62,496 bases of DNA from Agrilactobacillus composti DSM 18527 = JCM 14202 (GTDB lineage: Bacteria > Bacillota > Bacilli > Lactobacillales > Lactobacillaceae). The notes under the pieces are model-generated. The model had not been told where the DNA came from and made no database searches. It saw only the letters and a program-made list of their open reading frames with translations. Of the stretch, positions 32,232-41,895 are shown piece after piece (position 1 is the stretch's first letter; every line of letters begins with the position of its first letter). The translations under genes were made by a program, and so were the position numbers. The stretch spans positions 770-63,265 of the forward strand of contig NZ_AZGA01000052.1 in assembly GCF_001436375.1 (NCBI RefSeq). The letters are read 5' to 3'.

Positions 32232-33644
32232 TTAAAGATTTTTATCCATATTAAAAGTCAATTTAGATAATTCCAACCCGTTAATCACGAGTTTGCCAAT
32301 TAAATCCTGCGTCATAGTAAACACAGTATCCACGATGAGATAGTTTTGTTGTGTTAAAAATGCCGTTAATGCCTCGCCGGTCAAATCAGCAGCTTTGGCA
32401 TCAATTTCTGCAATTAACGCATGACTACGCCGTTTAACTTCCTTTAGATAATCAATATCTTGTTGGATAAATTCAGCGTGATGGGCTTCCACTAACATGG
32501 ATAATGTTCTAAATAACCAATAAGCACTCTTCATATCCCAAGTCATTGGCGTCTGTTCATAACTGGGTGCCGTATCATTGGCATCACAATAAAATGGTAC
32601 GTAAGGACTAAATGCGGGCATCCCCAGATTTAACCACATCAAAGCAGGCTCATTTTGACGAACTTGTAAAATATGACTATTTTGCGTCCGATTTAACCCA
32701 ATTGGGCGGTACAATAACTTATCATGTTCACTACCTTGACCCAAAGGATCAAAGCGAGTTTCATTGTAATGAGACCCCAATAGTCTTTCAATATCCTCAA
32801 TACCTAGTTTACGTTTTGGTTTGACGATAAAAGGTAATTCACTAGATTCTGGCATTTCAGGAAATTGCGCATCAAACAAATGGTGGGCATACCACACCCG
32901 GGGTGTATTATAGTGCCGATCTTTTTGCGTATCTGTCCCAAAAATATGCCGGAAATTAAACCCAATGAAATCTGGATTTAAATGATGCTTGGTCACAAAT
33001 GCTTCAATGCCTTCGGAATACATAAAATTAGCTTGGTCATCAAAATCAACCCATTGGATCGCCACTTGATTGGCAGCCACCGCATAACAATCATCCGGAA
33101 TGCGTTGGGCTAGCCAGTGGTGCCCCGTCACAATTTCCATATACCAAACTTCGTTGACATCACTGAACAAGACGCTATTGCCAGCAGCAGAACCAAACTT
33201 CTGAATAAGTTTGCCCAAATAAGCCACAGCATCTCTGGCTGAGTCTACAAAGGGCAACACCATGTTTTGCATGCAGTCTTCATCTAAACCACTGGTTTGA
33301 TTCAACGGATCATAAGCCAATGTGCGTTCATTACCGTAAGTGCTTTCTGTACAACTCATGGCAACATTTTTTTCATTGATGCCACTTTCTTCATAATAGC
33401 CCTCTACTTTGTAGTTGACGTTTGGAACCGCATTATACCGATAACCATTGCTGGGTAGTTCAGCTTGAAAGTCATTTAAATATGATTTCAATATTCGGCC
33501 AGGCTCATTTTTAACGGCAGGGTGCATATAAAATCTTTGGGGCGAGATTGGCAAGAAGGTATCATCATTTCTAGCAATTAACGTTGAACCAGTCAAACTG
33601 GCTTTTTTACCAATTAAAATAGAAGTACATGCTGCTTTTTTCAA
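32232..33644 (-). CDS. pepD: C69-family dipeptidase (PepD type)
   Basis: A 470-aa Ntn-hydrolase dipeptidase of family C69, which cleaves a broad range of dipeptides in lactic acid bacteria. The nucleophile is Cys6 (KKAACTSILIG), exposed by removal of a short propeptide. RNDDTFLPISPQRF and CTESTYGNERTLAYDP are typical family segments. It is monocistronic. A second C69 gene at 36597 is a diverged paralog. Growth role: using peptides from medium, with PepT nearby. Confidence 0.93.
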   Translation of the reverse strand: MKKAACTSILIGKKASLTGSTLIARNDDTFLPISPQRFYMHPAVKNEPGRILKSYLNDFQAELPSNGYRYNAVPNVNYKVEGYYEESGINEKNVAMSCTESTYGNERTLAYDPLNQTSGLDEDCMQNMVLPFVDSARDAVAYLGKLIQKFGSAAGNSVLFSDVNEVWYMEIVTGHHWLAQRIPDDCYAVAANQVAIQWVDFDDQANFMYSEGIEAFVTKHHLNPDFIGFNFRHIFGTDTQKDRHYNTPRVWYAHHLFDAQFPEMPESSELPFIVKPKRKLGIEDIERLLGSHYNETRFDPLGQGSEHDKLLYRPIGLNRTQNSHILQVRQNEPALMWLNLGMPAFSPYVPFYCDANDTAPSYEQTPMTWDMKSAYWLFRTLSMLVEAHHAEFIQQDIDYLKEVKRRSHALIAEIDAKAADLTGEALTAFLTQQNYLIVDTVFTMTQDLIGKLVINGLELSKLTFNMDKNL

Positions 33645-33740
33645 GAAAAAAACTCCTTATAAAATGAAATTTTGAAGGGTCTTACTTCTACAGTATAGGA
33701 AATCTTAAATCTACTGACAAGTTTTGTGAATAAGACCATG

Positions 33741-33770
33741 AAAAAAACTGGGCGCAAATTTGCACCCAGT
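33741..33770 (-). terminator. Terminator after the SufT-like gene
   Basis: Palindromic stem around ACTGGGCGCAAA (33748-33759) and TTTGCACCCAGT (33759-33770, one mismatch), with seven A on the plus strand (33741-33747) reading as a U run on the minus strand. Confidence 0.8.
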
Positions 33771-33784
33771 CCTAACCTGTTGGT

Positions 33785-34141
33785 TTAACGAATCCCTAAA
33801 GCGATTCGTGCATAACGGCTCATGCGTTCTGTTGTCCATTGTGGATACCAAACTAATTCAACTTTAACATCCTTAACTTCTGGTACCGCAGCCAAGGCCT
33901 GATGAATTTGCTCAGTCAATAAATCGGATAAGGGACAACCCATTGTCGTTAGTGTCATGTTGATGGTACAAAACCCATCTTTATCTAAATTGATATCATA
34001 GATCAAGCCTAAGTTCACAATATCTAATCCCAATTCAGGATCAATAACGGTCTCAAGGGCACTTAGAATACGATCTTTGATATCAGCACTAGTAGTCGTT
34101 TCAGCTTCAGGGGTTACTTCATTTTTGTCTTCTTCTGCCAT
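33785..34141 (-). CDS. MIP18/DUF59-family iron-sulfur assembly factor (SufT-like)
   Basis: A 118-aa cytoplasmic protein of the DUF59 family (SufT/PaaD/YitW), helping iron-sulfur cluster maturation. The signature DPELGLDIVNLGLIYDI (around residues 36-52) and the conserved Cys in TTMGCPLSDLL are present. An acidic extension of about 25 residues precedes the domain. AAGGAGG lies before the ATG. No suf genes are in the window, so this is a stand-alone copy as often in lactobacilli. Confidence 0.9.
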   Translation of the reverse strand: MAEEDKNEVTPEAETTTSADIKDRILSALETVIDPELGLDIVNLGLIYDINLDKDGFCTINMTLTTMGCPLSDLLTEQIHQALAAVPEVKDVKVELVWYPQWTTERMSRYARIALGIR

Positions 34142-34343
34142 GTGAAAACCTCCTTTAATATCTATTAGTAAGTATAACTTTTTTTTAGCCGAAAGTACAA
34201 CGATTATCTCGGATATTTTGATAGCGCTTTATAAAACCAAAATCTTAAGAATTGTTAAAGATAAAGGATGTGACAAAATTGTCATTACATTATTAAGACA
34301 TTAATGTTACAATTAAGTTACAGATAGATAGGAGGGATATATT

Positions 34344-34892
34344 ATGAAAACAAACAAAATGATCAAACTGATTTTAATGGGTATCGTTGGTTTTAGCTTA
34401 GGTATTGTCGGCTTTGGTGCTGGCAATACGACCGGTACCGTTCAAGCGGCAGAGCAAGTTGGTTATGTCAACTATATCCCTGGCGAAGGTATTCCGGTTT
34501 ATGCATCCCCTAACGGTGACAAAACTGGCGCATATCTGCCAACTGGCTCTGCTTGGAAAATTCAAGACACAAACTACGATCCAAAAGTAGGCACTTGGTT
34601 CAAGGTTGGTGACAGTCAATGGGTCAATGCAGACTTTATGGTCAATAAGAGTGATCGCGTTTATGATAATGGTGTTGCTTTCGAATATAACGCTGTTGTT
34701 ACCGTCAATACACCAACAACAGTCTATATGATCCCTGGCGGTTATGCCACTAGCCAAGTTTTAAATACAGGTACTAGCTGGCAGGCACTACAAGTTACCA
34801 CGGCCCATGATGGCACGACTTGGTATAACGTAGGGCTGAACCAATGGATTCCTGGTAACAATGTCACGATTTCCAATTACGTTGCCAACTAA
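34344..34892 (+). CDS. Secreted protein with two SLAP-like domains
   Basis: A 182-aa exported protein. The N terminus is a classical signal peptide (basic MKTNKMIK, hydrophobic core to about residue 25, cleavage probably after VQA at about 35). The mature part is two repeats of about 65 residues (about 38-105 and 112-180), each with a Y-x-P-G-x...VY/TVYMIPGG start and a closing Q-W-V/I, like the S-layer-associated (SLAP) domain that binds secondary wall polymers. Likely a cell-wall-bound surface protein. GGAGGG precedes the ATG; a terminator follows. Confidence 0.8.
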   Translation: MKTNKMIKLILMGIVGFSLGIVGFGAGNTTGTVQAAEQVGYVNYIPGEGIPVYASPNGDKTGAYLPTGSAWKIQDTNYDPKVGTWFKVGDSQWVNADFMVNKSDRVYDNGVAFEYNAVVTVNTPTTVYMIPGGYATSQVLNTGTSWQALQVTTAHDGTTWYNVGLNQWIPGNNVTISNYVAN

Positions 34893-34910
34893 CTTATAAT
34901 GATAATCCTC

Positions 34911-34940
34911 GTCACAGCCAATTTGGCTGTGACTTTTTTT
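34911..34940 (+). terminator. Terminator after the SLAP-like gene
   Basis: Perfect stem GTCACAGCC (34911-34919) with GGCTGTGAC (34925-34933), then seven T. Confidence 0.88.
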
Positions 34941-34945
34941 GACAT

Positions 34946-34981
34946 AAAAAGCGTTGCGCCCAGACAACCCAGCCGCAACGC
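34946..34981 (-). terminator. Terminator after lysA
   Basis: Stem GCGTTGCG (34951-34958) with CGCAACGC (34974-34981); five A on the plus strand (34946-34950) give the minus-strand U run. Confidence 0.82.
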
Positions 34982-34999
34982 GCACTAACAATTTGCTTG

Positions 35000-36301
35000 T
35001 TACTTATCTAAATGAATCAAATCTGCGAAACTTTCTCTTTGAACGACTAATTGACTTTGCCCATTTTCCACAAATACCACTGCAGGTCTGGGGTTACGGT
35101 TATAATTATTCGCCATGGCATAACCATACGCACCAGTTACAAAAGTCGCTAATACGTCTCCAGGTTTAGTCTGGGGTAGTGGCTGATTCCAAATCAACAT
35201 ATCTCCAGACTCACAATACTTCCCGGCAATAGAAACCGTCTGCGTAGGTTGTGCCTCAGGATCATTACATAGGGCAGCTTCATACTTAGCTTGATATAAC
35301 GCGGGGCGAATGTTATCTCCCATGCCACCGTCGACAGCTAAGTAACTGCGTACATCGGGGATGTCTTTTCTAGAACCGATCGTGTAAAGGGTTGTCCCTG
35401 CTTCAGCGACGATCGAACGGCCAGGTTCGATCCAAATAGCTGGCATGGTCAAATCATTAGCCTTAACTTGTCTGCTAATTTCGTCGACAATATCTTCAAC
35501 ATAAGTTTGTGGGGCTAAGGGTGTATCCGCCGTGGAATAACGGACCCCAAAGCCGCCCCCCACATTAATAACTTCAGTGGTCACATCAAATTTAGTTTTG
35601 AACAAAACTGCCATTTTGATTAAGGCATCTGCCGCTTTTTCAAAACCAACTGTTTCAAATATTTGCGAGCCAATATGGGCATGAATACCTTGATACACTA
35701 AATGTTTAGCCGCTAACACTTTGGTCAAAGCAGCTTCAGCTTGCCCGCTTTGGATATCAAAACCAAATTTAGAATCAATTTGACCGGTCATATCATATTC
35801 ATGGGTATGGGCCGAAATGCCTGGTGCTAAACGCAATAAAACTTTCATTTTAGTATCAGCAGCAGTCAATACTTCTTCTAACAGATCGATTTCGTGAAAG
35901 TTATCTAAAATAATATGGCCCACACCTGCTTCAACAGCCTGGACCAATTCAGCGCGGCTTTTATTGTTGCCATTAAAAGACGTTTGGCTCATCTCAAAAC
36001 CAGCTTGCTGGGCTGTGTAAATCTCACCACCAGAAACCACATCAGCGCCAATTCCCGCTTCTTTTAACAAGCGATACATGGCCAAGACGGAGAATGCTTT
36101 GCTGGCATAACTGATATGATAATCAAGACCACGATCTTCAAATACTTTTTTAAAGGCCTGAATACGTTGGCGAATTAAGGCTACGTCATAAACATAAAGC
36201 GGTGTCCCATACGTCTGGGCTAAGTCCAGGGTATCTACGCCGCCAATTTCCAAATGATGCTGGGCATTTGTTTGCATGGTCCCGTAATGATAATATGTCA
36301 T
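35000..36301 (-). CDS. lysA: Diaminopimelate decarboxylase
   Basis: Decarboxylates meso-diaminopimelate to lysine, with pyridoxal phosphate. The 433-aa alanine-racemase-fold enzyme has the PLP lysine in ISYASKAFSV (about residue 68), the HIGSQI segment, the GGGFG phosphate loop and EPGRSIVAEAG. The C-terminal active-site part CESGDML is present. GAGGT stands before the ATG. The tautomerase gene lies 9 bp upstream on the same strand. No lysine riboswitch is visible in the short upstream gap. Confidence 0.96.
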   Translation of the reverse strand: MTYYHYGTMQTNAQHHLEIGGVDTLDLAQTYGTPLYVYDVALIRQRIQAFKKVFEDRGLDYHISYASKAFSVLAMYRLLKEAGIGADVVSGGEIYTAQQAGFEMSQTSFNGNNKSRAELVQAVEAGVGHIILDNFHEIDLLEEVLTAADTKMKVLLRLAPGISAHTHEYDMTGQIDSKFGFDIQSGQAEAALTKVLAAKHLVYQGIHAHIGSQIFETVGFEKAADALIKMAVLFKTKFDVTTEVINVGGGFGVRYSTADTPLAPQTYVEDIVDEISRQVKANDLTMPAIWIEPGRSIVAEAGTTLYTIGSRKDIPDVRSYLAVDGGMGDNIRPALYQAKYEAALCNDPEAQPTQTVSIAGKYCESGDMLIWNQPLPQTKPGDVLATFVTGAYGYAMANNYNRNPRPAVVFVENGQSQLVVQRESFADLIHLDK

Positions 36302-36310
36302 TGGTTACCT

Positions 36311-36499
36311 CTACTTTTCATCACTATGCAATACGCCACCGACAGCGTAATGATCATTTTTCATTTCATTTAAAACGATATGAATATGTTCTGCAGGCGC
36401 ACCGGTATTTTTAGTGACAACCTCAGTCATTTCTTTAACTAAGTTCTTTAATTGCGCTGGTGTGCGCCCTTCTAATAAATCAACATGAATTAATGGCAT
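36311..36499 (-). CDS. 4-oxalocrotonate tautomerase family protein
   Basis: A 62-aa tautomerase-superfamily subunit that would form a hexamer. The catalytic Pro follows the initiator Met ([12 protein letters not shown]), and the Arg of EGR is in place. In lactobacilli these stand-alone proteins have no proven substrate; 2-hydroxymuconate-type tautomerase is the family name only. AAAGGAGA precedes the ATG. It is 9 bp upstream of lysA and probably co-transcribed. Confidence 0.9.
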   Translation of the reverse strand: MPLIHVDLLEGRTPAQLKNLVKEMTEVVTKNTGAPAEHIHIVLNEMKNDHYAVGGVLHSDEK

Positions 36500-36538
36500 G
36501 ATATATCTCTCCTTTTTTGTTTTTACTATTATACCGTT

Positions 36539-36567
36539 TTTAACGCATAGACTCTATGCTTTATAAT
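36539..36567 (+). promoter_or_regulatory. Promoter of second dipeptidase gene with 15-bp operator in the spacer
   Basis: -35 TTTAAC (36539-36544), 17-bp spacer, -10 TATAAT (36562-36567). The spacer holds a perfect palindrome GCATAGACTCTATGC (36545-36559). A repressor bound there would block RNA polymerase directly. No regulator gene is adjacent. Confidence 0.6.
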
Positions 36568-36596
36568 AAATTTTATCAAAGGACGTGTTTTTTCTC

Positions 36597-38012
36597 GTGA
36601 TTAACCCTTCTAGTTGTACTAGTATTTTAATTGGCAAAAAAGCCACTGGCGATGGCAGTATTTTAATTGGCCGCAATGAAGATAGCAAGGCCGCTTGGCC
36701 CAAACACTTTGTGGTCCATCCCCATGAAGAATACCCACAGCCACAGGTATTTGAATCAAAGGATACAGGGTTGAAACTAACTTTGCCAAAAAGTTGGGCC
36801 AAATATACCGCTACGCCAGAATGGACATCGACTTATGGCCTTTTTGAAGAAGATGGTATTAATGAATATGGCGTTGCTATGAGCGCCACAGAAAGTGCTT
36901 ATGCTAATCCCCGGGTTTTAGCCTTCGATCCTCTAGTGCCCACAGGGATTGCTGAAGAAGCAATGGTAACCGTCGTTTTACCTTTTGTTAAGTCCGCTAA
37001 AGCTGGCGTGTTACGACTGGGTCAATTAGTAGAAACTTATGGGACCAGTGAGTCTAATGGCATTTTATTTGCTGACCAACAAGAAGCTTGGTATCTAGAA
37101 ACCGGTTCCGGTCACCAATGGGTCGCCCAACGCATCCCGGATGACAGTTATGCCGTGGTCGCTAACCAACTGGCCATTGAGACGATTGATTTTGAATCTG
37201 CTGACTTTTTATTTGCCCCAACTATCCGAGATTTCTGTCTAACGCATCAGCTTTGGCAAAAGCATACCAGTTTTAACTTTAGACAGATTTTCGGCACTGA
37301 TGATGCGACTGATCGGGTTTATAATACACCGCGGGTTTGGGATGGCCAACGCTACTTAAGCCCAACATTAGCCCACAACCCCCAAGATCGCCTACCTTTT
37401 ATTCAAAAAGCCAATCGGCCCCTTTACGTAGAAGATGCCATCCATGTGTTAAGCAGTCACTTTGACGAAACAAAATACGACCCGACTGGCGCATTAGGCA
37501 CCTCTGAGCAGCATCAATTTCGACCAATCAGCTTAGCCAAAACGCAAGAAGCGCATATTTTACAAATGCGGCCAACCAGTCAAGCCGGTGTGGGAGATAT
37601 CCATTGGCTAGCCATGGGGGTGGCTGCTCAAAGTTTATTTGTTCCCTTCTTTGCAGGTTTGACCCAAACACCGCCAGATTATCAAACAGGCGTCTTACAG
37701 TTTGATGCTAATTCGGCGTATTGGCAGGCCAAACAATTAAGTGTGCTGATTGACAGCCATTTCCGTCAATTTATGCCCAGTTTAATCACTTTGCAAAATA
37801 AAACGCTCAGTCATTTTTTAAATAGCATTGCTAAAACTGATCAAGCATTAAAAGTAGCAAAAGATACGGCAGCTGCCGCTAAAATTTGTACCCAGGCCAG
37901 CTTTGCCAACAGCCACTATGCTAAGACGGAAATGGCCAACTTATACAGTGACTTGTTGATCAAAGCTTGTGATCTCTCACCTTTAAATTTTAAAACCGAC
38001 ACTAATCTTTAA
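36597..38012 (+). CDS. pepD: C69-family dipeptidase (second copy)
   Basis: About 471 aa, family C69. The catalytic Cys is in NPSSCTSILIGKK, seven residues from the GTG at 36597. A GTG at 36585 is in frame but directly abuts the AAAGGAC SD, so I prefer 36597. NEDSKAAWPKHF and SATESAYANPRVLAFDP match the family. Clearly a diverged paralog of the gene at 32232 with the same IGKKA segment after the nucleophile. Its TAA stop shares the TTAA with the stop of the convergent recombinase gene. Confidence 0.92.
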   Translation: MINPSSCTSILIGKKATGDGSILIGRNEDSKAAWPKHFVVHPHEEYPQPQVFESKDTGLKLTLPKSWAKYTATPEWTSTYGLFEEDGINEYGVAMSATESAYANPRVLAFDPLVPTGIAEEAMVTVVLPFVKSAKAGVLRLGQLVETYGTSESNGILFADQQEAWYLETGSGHQWVAQRIPDDSYAVVANQLAIETIDFESADFLFAPTIRDFCLTHQLWQKHTSFNFRQIFGTDDATDRVYNTPRVWDGQRYLSPTLAHNPQDRLPFIQKANRPLYVEDAIHVLSSHFDETKYDPTGALGTSEQHQFRPISLAKTQEAHILQMRPTSQAGVGDIHWLAMGVAAQSLFVPFFAGLTQTPPDYQTGVLQFDANSAYWQAKQLSVLIDSHFRQFMPSLITLQNKTLSHFLNSIAKTDQALKVAKDTAAAAKICTQASFANSHYAKTEMANLYSDLLIKACDLSPLNFKTDTNL

Positions 38013-38596
38013 AGCCCCAAATCTAAAGCTTGGCTCTTAGCCTCATCTTCAACCTGCCAATCAATATATTGTAACGTATAGGCGGCTGTAGACTGATTGA
38101 ATTGCTGTTGCAAATTGGCTAAATTTTTAGTCCGCAAATAATAAAAGTAGCCATAGGTCTTCCGCATTGTCTGAGTACCGAGGTCCTGGCGGTCAGTCAA
38201 TTTAGCCAGTACTTGAAACATCTGATAGACTGCCCGAACTTTGATATGATCCACATAGCCTTGTTTATTGCGCTTACGAGATGGAAAGAGCCAATAACTT
38301 GGGGCCATGCCTTGAGTATAGGTTTTGATTTGTGCCTGAATTGCTTCTAGATGTAATTGTCGGGGGCGCCGCGTTGTTTCTTCAAAAACAATAGGTGCTG
38401 AGCTATATAATATATCGCTAACATGCATACGGACCAAGTCGCTGGCCTGCAAGCCCGTATTGATCCCCAGCAAAAACAAAAAACGATTACGTTTGGCAAA
38501 AGTCATGGTATCAATGGCACTTAATAGGTCGTTGATCTCTTGAGTAGACTTTAAGGGTTTTACCAGATAACCGTCAGATTTCACGATCATTCCCAC
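38009..38596 (-). CDS. Tyrosine recombinase-like protein, catalytic residues degenerate
   Basis: A 195-aa protein with the catalytic-domain fold of XerC/XerD-type integrases but no core-binding N-terminal domain. The first catalytic Arg position reads TGLQASDLVRM (Gln instead of Arg); the HxxR box reads QTMRK (His replaced by Gln, Arg kept). A candidate Tyr nucleophile is in the last 30 residues (YTLQYIDWQ). It may be a non-catalytic DNA-binding relic or a regulator. No attachment repeats or phage genes are seen nearby. Confidence 0.75.
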   Translation of the reverse strand: MGMIVKSDGYLVKPLKSTQEINDLLSAIDTMTFAKRNRFLFLLGINTGLQASDLVRMHVSDILYSSAPIVFEETTRRPRQLHLEAIQAQIKTYTQGMAPSYWLFPSRKRNKQGYVDHIKVRAVYQMFQVLAKLTDRQDLGTQTMRKTYGYFYYLRTKNLANLQQQFNQSTAAYTLQYIDWQVEDEAKSQALDLGL

Positions 38597-38601
38597 TTTC
38601 T

Positions 38602-38638
38602 AAAATGGACCAGTTCATCAGATGAGCTGGTCCATTTT
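38602..38638. terminator. Terminator after pepT
   Basis: A long hairpin with arms AAAATGGACCAG (38602-38613) and CTGGTCCATTTT (38627-38638), extended inward by TCATC/GATGA. A and T runs flank both sides, so it can work in both directions; it separates pepT from the recombinase-like gene. Confidence 0.85.
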
Positions 38639-38681
38639 TACGCTTATTTTTTAACGCTAAAATGGTGCAAGTTAGCGTAAT

Positions 38682-39920
38682 TTAGTGTTGCTGCACATTT
38701 AGTTCACTAATTTTCAAGATAACATCAGTGGCCTTTTCCATGGTATCCGTGGATACATATTCGTAGCGGCCGTGCATATTTTCACCACCGGCGAATAAAT
38801 TAGGTGTTGGTAAGCCCATAAACGATAGTTTGGACCCATCTGTTCCGCCGCGAACCGGTGTTTCATCAGGTGTAATATTCAAAGCTTGCATGGCTGCTTC
38901 GGCAATTTCTACGACACTCATGTGTTCTTTAATAATATCGACCATGTTATAGTATTGATCTTTTAACGTGAGTTGAATTCTATTTTGATACTGATGATTC
39001 AAATCATCTGCAACTTGCTGCATGATAGCTTTACGGGTCTCAAGACCATCTCTTTTGAAATCACGAATAATATAATCCAGGGTCGTCTGTTCGACGGTAC
39101 CTTCAAAACGCATCAAATGGTAAAAACCTTCCCTGCCAGAAGTCGTTTCAGGTGTTTGATCTTGAGGTAAGGCATTTTGAAAATCAATACCCAATTGGAT
39201 AGCGTTGATCATGACCCCCTTTGCCGCACTAGTATGCACATTTTTACCAGCAATGACCACATGGGCACCAGCGGCATTGAAGGTCTCAAATTCCAATTGT
39301 CCCAAGGGTCCCCCATCTACGGTGTACGCAAAATCGGCATTAAAAGCTTGCACGTCAAAATGATCAGCGCCTGTCCCGATTTCTTCATCTGGACCAAATC
39401 CTACCTTAATATCACCATGCAAAATATCAGGATGGTTGATCAAATATTCCATAGCAGTGATGATTTCAGCCACACCGGCTTTGTCATCTGCACCAAGCAG
39501 GGTCGTCCCATCAGTGGTAATTAAGGTATGTCCTTGATAATTTTTTAAATTGGGAAATTCCGCAGGATCTAATACATATTTACCCGCTGGATCTAACTTG
39601 ATAACAGAAGTGCCATCATAATTTTCATGAATTTGGGGATTGACGCCTTCTGCGTTAAAGTCTGCCGTATCCACATGGGCAATAAACCCAATGGTTGGGA
39701 CGACGGCTGTGGTATTGCTTGGTAGTAGGGCGGTAACATAACCATTCTCAGGGTTATAATTAACCTCACTTAACCCAATTTGGGTCAATTCCTTGGCTAA
39801 ATCCTTTAAAAAAGCGACTTCTCTAGGACTAGACGGAATTGTATCTGAAAACTCGTCAGAGCGCGTATTTACTTTGACATAACGCAAAAATCTAGGCACT
39901 AAATTTTTATAGGCGGACAT
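38682..39920 (-). CDS. pepT: Tripeptidase T
   Basis: A zinc aminopeptidase (family M20B) that removes the N-terminal residue from tripeptides in the cytoplasm. The 412-aa protein has the metal-binding signatures [38 protein letters not shown] and [22 protein letters not shown] precedes the ATG. It lies 23 bp downstream of the nif3-like gene, at the end of the housekeeping block. Confidence 0.96.
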   Translation of the reverse strand: MSAYKNLVPRFLRYVKVNTRSDEFSDTIPSSPREVAFLKDLAKELTQIGLSEVNYNPENGYVTALLPSNTTAVVPTIGFIAHVDTADFNAEGVNPQIHENYDGTSVIKLDPAGKYVLDPAEFPNLKNYQGHTLITTDGTTLLGADDKAGVAEIITAMEYLINHPDILHGDIKVGFGPDEEIGTGADHFDVQAFNADFAYTVDGGPLGQLEFETFNAAGAHVVIAGKNVHTSAAKGVMINAIQLGIDFQNALPQDQTPETTSGREGFYHLMRFEGTVEQTTLDYIIRDFKRDGLETRKAIMQQVADDLNHQYQNRIQLTLKDQYYNMVDIIKEHMSVVEIAEAAMQALNITPDETPVRGGTDGSKLSFMGLPTPNLFAGGENMHGRYEYVSTDTMEKATDVILKISELNVQQH

Positions 39921-39943
39921 TACAAAACCTCCAAATAATATAT

Positions 39944-41059
39944 TTATATGAAATAAAAAGGATCCGTTGATAGTTCAGATGGTATGACTGTTAAATCCCA
40001 ACCGAATTGTTGACCCCAAGTTTGAATCTTAGCTGTCATTTGGGGTTTAACAATGCTTTCAATATGATGACCAGGATCAATGGCCGCCAAACCATTGGCC
40101 AGCATGTCATGGGCAACATGATAATAAATATCGCCGGTCACAAAAATATCAGCACCTGTTGTTAACACGTAAGGGTAAAACTTACCCCCATCGCCCCCAA
40201 TAACTGCTACCCTTTGAATTTTTTGCTGGCGATTATGACTGATAATGCGTAAGCCGCTCAGCTTAAAATCTTGTTTAATTTGTTCAGCAAACTCTAGAAT
40301 ACTCCGGGGATGTGCTAAATCGCCCACACGACCTAAGCCGATGGTTGAGGCAGAATTCTTTAAAGGAATAATGTCATAAGCTGGTTCCTCATAAGGATGT
40401 GTCTGGCGCATGGCTTGGACCACAGCCTGTAATTTAGTCTCAGCAACCAAGACTTCAATCCGGGATTCTTGCGTCGTTTCTAGTTTGCCTTGTGCACCGA
40501 TGGTGGGGTTAGCACCACTTTCTGGTAAGAAACGACCTTGCCCAGCTAATGTATAGCTGGCATGACTGTAATTGCCGATTTCACCAGCCCCAGCATCAGC
40601 TAAAGCACTGCGCATTAAATCCGCATTAGCAATGGGTGTGAAAACAACGAACTTGTATAACGTATCCGCTTCATTGCTAGGAATATTTTGAATATTTTCG
40701 AGATGTAGTGCCGCCGCCAACCAATCGTTCATTCCCCCTTGAGCCTTATCCAAATTTGTATGGGCTGCATAAACCGTAATGTGATGTGCCAATAAGTCCG
40801 CATACATTTTATTTTGGGGATTTCGAGTGTCTAAATTGTGTGCTGGTCGAAACATCACCGGATGATGGGCAAAGATAAAGTCTACTTGTTTGTCGATGGC
40901 TTCGGCGACGACTTCAGGACGCACATCTAATGTCACTAATACTTTCTTGATTGTTTGGTTTGGGTCACCTAACTGTAGCCCAGTAGGATCCTTGGGTTCC
41001 CTTAAACCTAATGGTGCGAATGTTTCAATTTGATCAATTAAATCTTGTCCAGTAGTCAT
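39944..41059 (-). CDS. Nif3-like dinuclear metal center protein (YqfO type)
   Basis: A 371-aa protein of the NIF3/DUF34 family, forming a hexamer with a two-metal site. The His/Asp metal ligands are in [17 protein letters not shown] and the C-terminal [10 protein letters not shown]. The middle part (about 130-240) is the inserted CutA/PII-like domain seen in Bacillus YqfO. The ATG follows directly on the trmK stop, as the conserved pair trmK-yqfO does in many Firmicutes. Biochemical role still unsettled in the family. Confidence 0.92.
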   Translation of the reverse strand: MTTGQDLIDQIETFAPLGLREPKDPTGLQLGDPNQTIKKVLVTLDVRPEVVAEAIDKQVDFIFAHHPVMFRPAHNLDTRNPQNKMYADLLAHHITVYAAHTNLDKAQGGMNDWLAAALHLENIQNIPSNEADTLYKFVVFTPIANADLMRSALADAGAGEIGNYSHASYTLAGQGRFLPESGANPTIGAQGKLETTQESRIEVLVAETKLQAVVQAMRQTHPYEEPAYDIIPLKNSASTIGLGRVGDLAHPRSILEFAEQIKQDFKLSGLRIISHNRQQKIQRVAVIGGDGGKFYPYVLTTGADIFVTGDIYYHVAHDMLANGLAAIDPGHHIESIVKPQMTAKIQTWGQQFGWDLTVIPSELSTDPFYFI

Positions 41060-41746
41060 TTAAGCTAACACCCCTTTAATAGCCTTAACATCTAATTCTA
41101 ATTCCCGTACCCGCGTAAAATCAACTGTTTTAGCCGCGCTAAGTTGCGCTAAAACTTGTTCATCAACTTGTAAGCGATGTGTCCATTTTTCAACGAAAAC
41201 CGCAGATTTTTGGCGCCGTAACCTGGGACCAAATTGCAGATCTGTTGCTGTCAGTGGCTTTGTTTGGGTCTGTGGTTGCGCAACGATAATTTCATAGTAA
41301 TGATTATCTTCAGCTACAATTTCTTCTTGGCTAATCCCCATTTGATGTTGGTTTAACCATTGACGCACTAATTTCTCCTGGTTGTTGGGCTCTAAAATCA
41401 GCGTAGCCGGTTGCAATAATGCCGGATCGGCGGCCTCTAAAAGACTGGTCATAAGTTCACCGCCCATCCCCGCAATCACAAAAGTATTAAGTCTATCCGC
41501 CGGTGTGAAAGGGTCAAAACCACTGCCTAATCTAGTTTGGACTTGAGCAGATACACCTTGAGCCGCAATATTTTGCTTAGATATTTCTAAAGGACCCGCC
41601 GCAACTTCACTGGCAATCGCAAAATCAATTTGACCGGTTTGGGCTAGTTTAATAGGGACAAAAGCATGATCAGACCCAATGTCCACCAAACGGGCATGCT
41701 TAGGGACTAAGGCAATAATATGTTTTAATCGTTTTGATATTTTCAT
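41060..41746 (-). CDS. trmK: tRNA (adenine(22)-N1)-methyltransferase
   Basis: Makes m1A22 in tRNA. The 228-aa SAM-dependent enzyme starts MKISKRLKHIIALV with the SAM motif VDIGSDHAFVP and the family motif AGMGGELM. I start at ATG 41746 rather than at ATG 41782, because a TATAAT box (minus strand, 41781-41786) overlaps the latter, which would then lie upstream of the transcript start. A GGATGGG can serve as SD. The nif3-like gene follows at zero distance. Confidence 0.93.
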   Translation of the reverse strand: MKISKRLKHIIALVPKHARLVDIGSDHAFVPIKLAQTGQIDFAIASEVAAGPLEISKQNIAAQGVSAQVQTRLGSGFDPFTPADRLNTFVIAGMGGELMTSLLEAADPALLQPATLILEPNNQEKLVRQWLNQHQMGISQEEIVAEDNHYYEIIVAQPQTQTKPLTATDLQFGPRLRRQKSAVFVEKWTHRLQVDEQVLAQLSAAKTVDFTRVRELELDVKAIKGVLA

Positions 41747-41855
41747 TGATTGAATTTCCCATCCATTTTTTCTAACTCTCATTATAGCAAAGAACCAAGT
41801 TTTAAAACATGAAAATGCTAAGTTATCGCGATTTCCTTAATGATTATCAAAAAAA

Positions 41856-41879
41856 CCGGACTCATATTTATGAGTCCGG
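41856..41879 (-). terminator. Terminator after rpoD
   Basis: Perfect stem CCGGACTCAT (41856-41865) with ATGAGTCCGG (41870-41879), and seven A on the plus strand just left of it giving a minus-strand U run. Confidence 0.88.
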
Positions 41880-41895
41880 CGTAAATTAAATCATT

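Noticed and set aside
36500-36584. Lysine riboswitch for lysA
   Set aside because: The gap upstream of the tautomerase-lysA unit is too short and shows no lysine-riboswitch helices.
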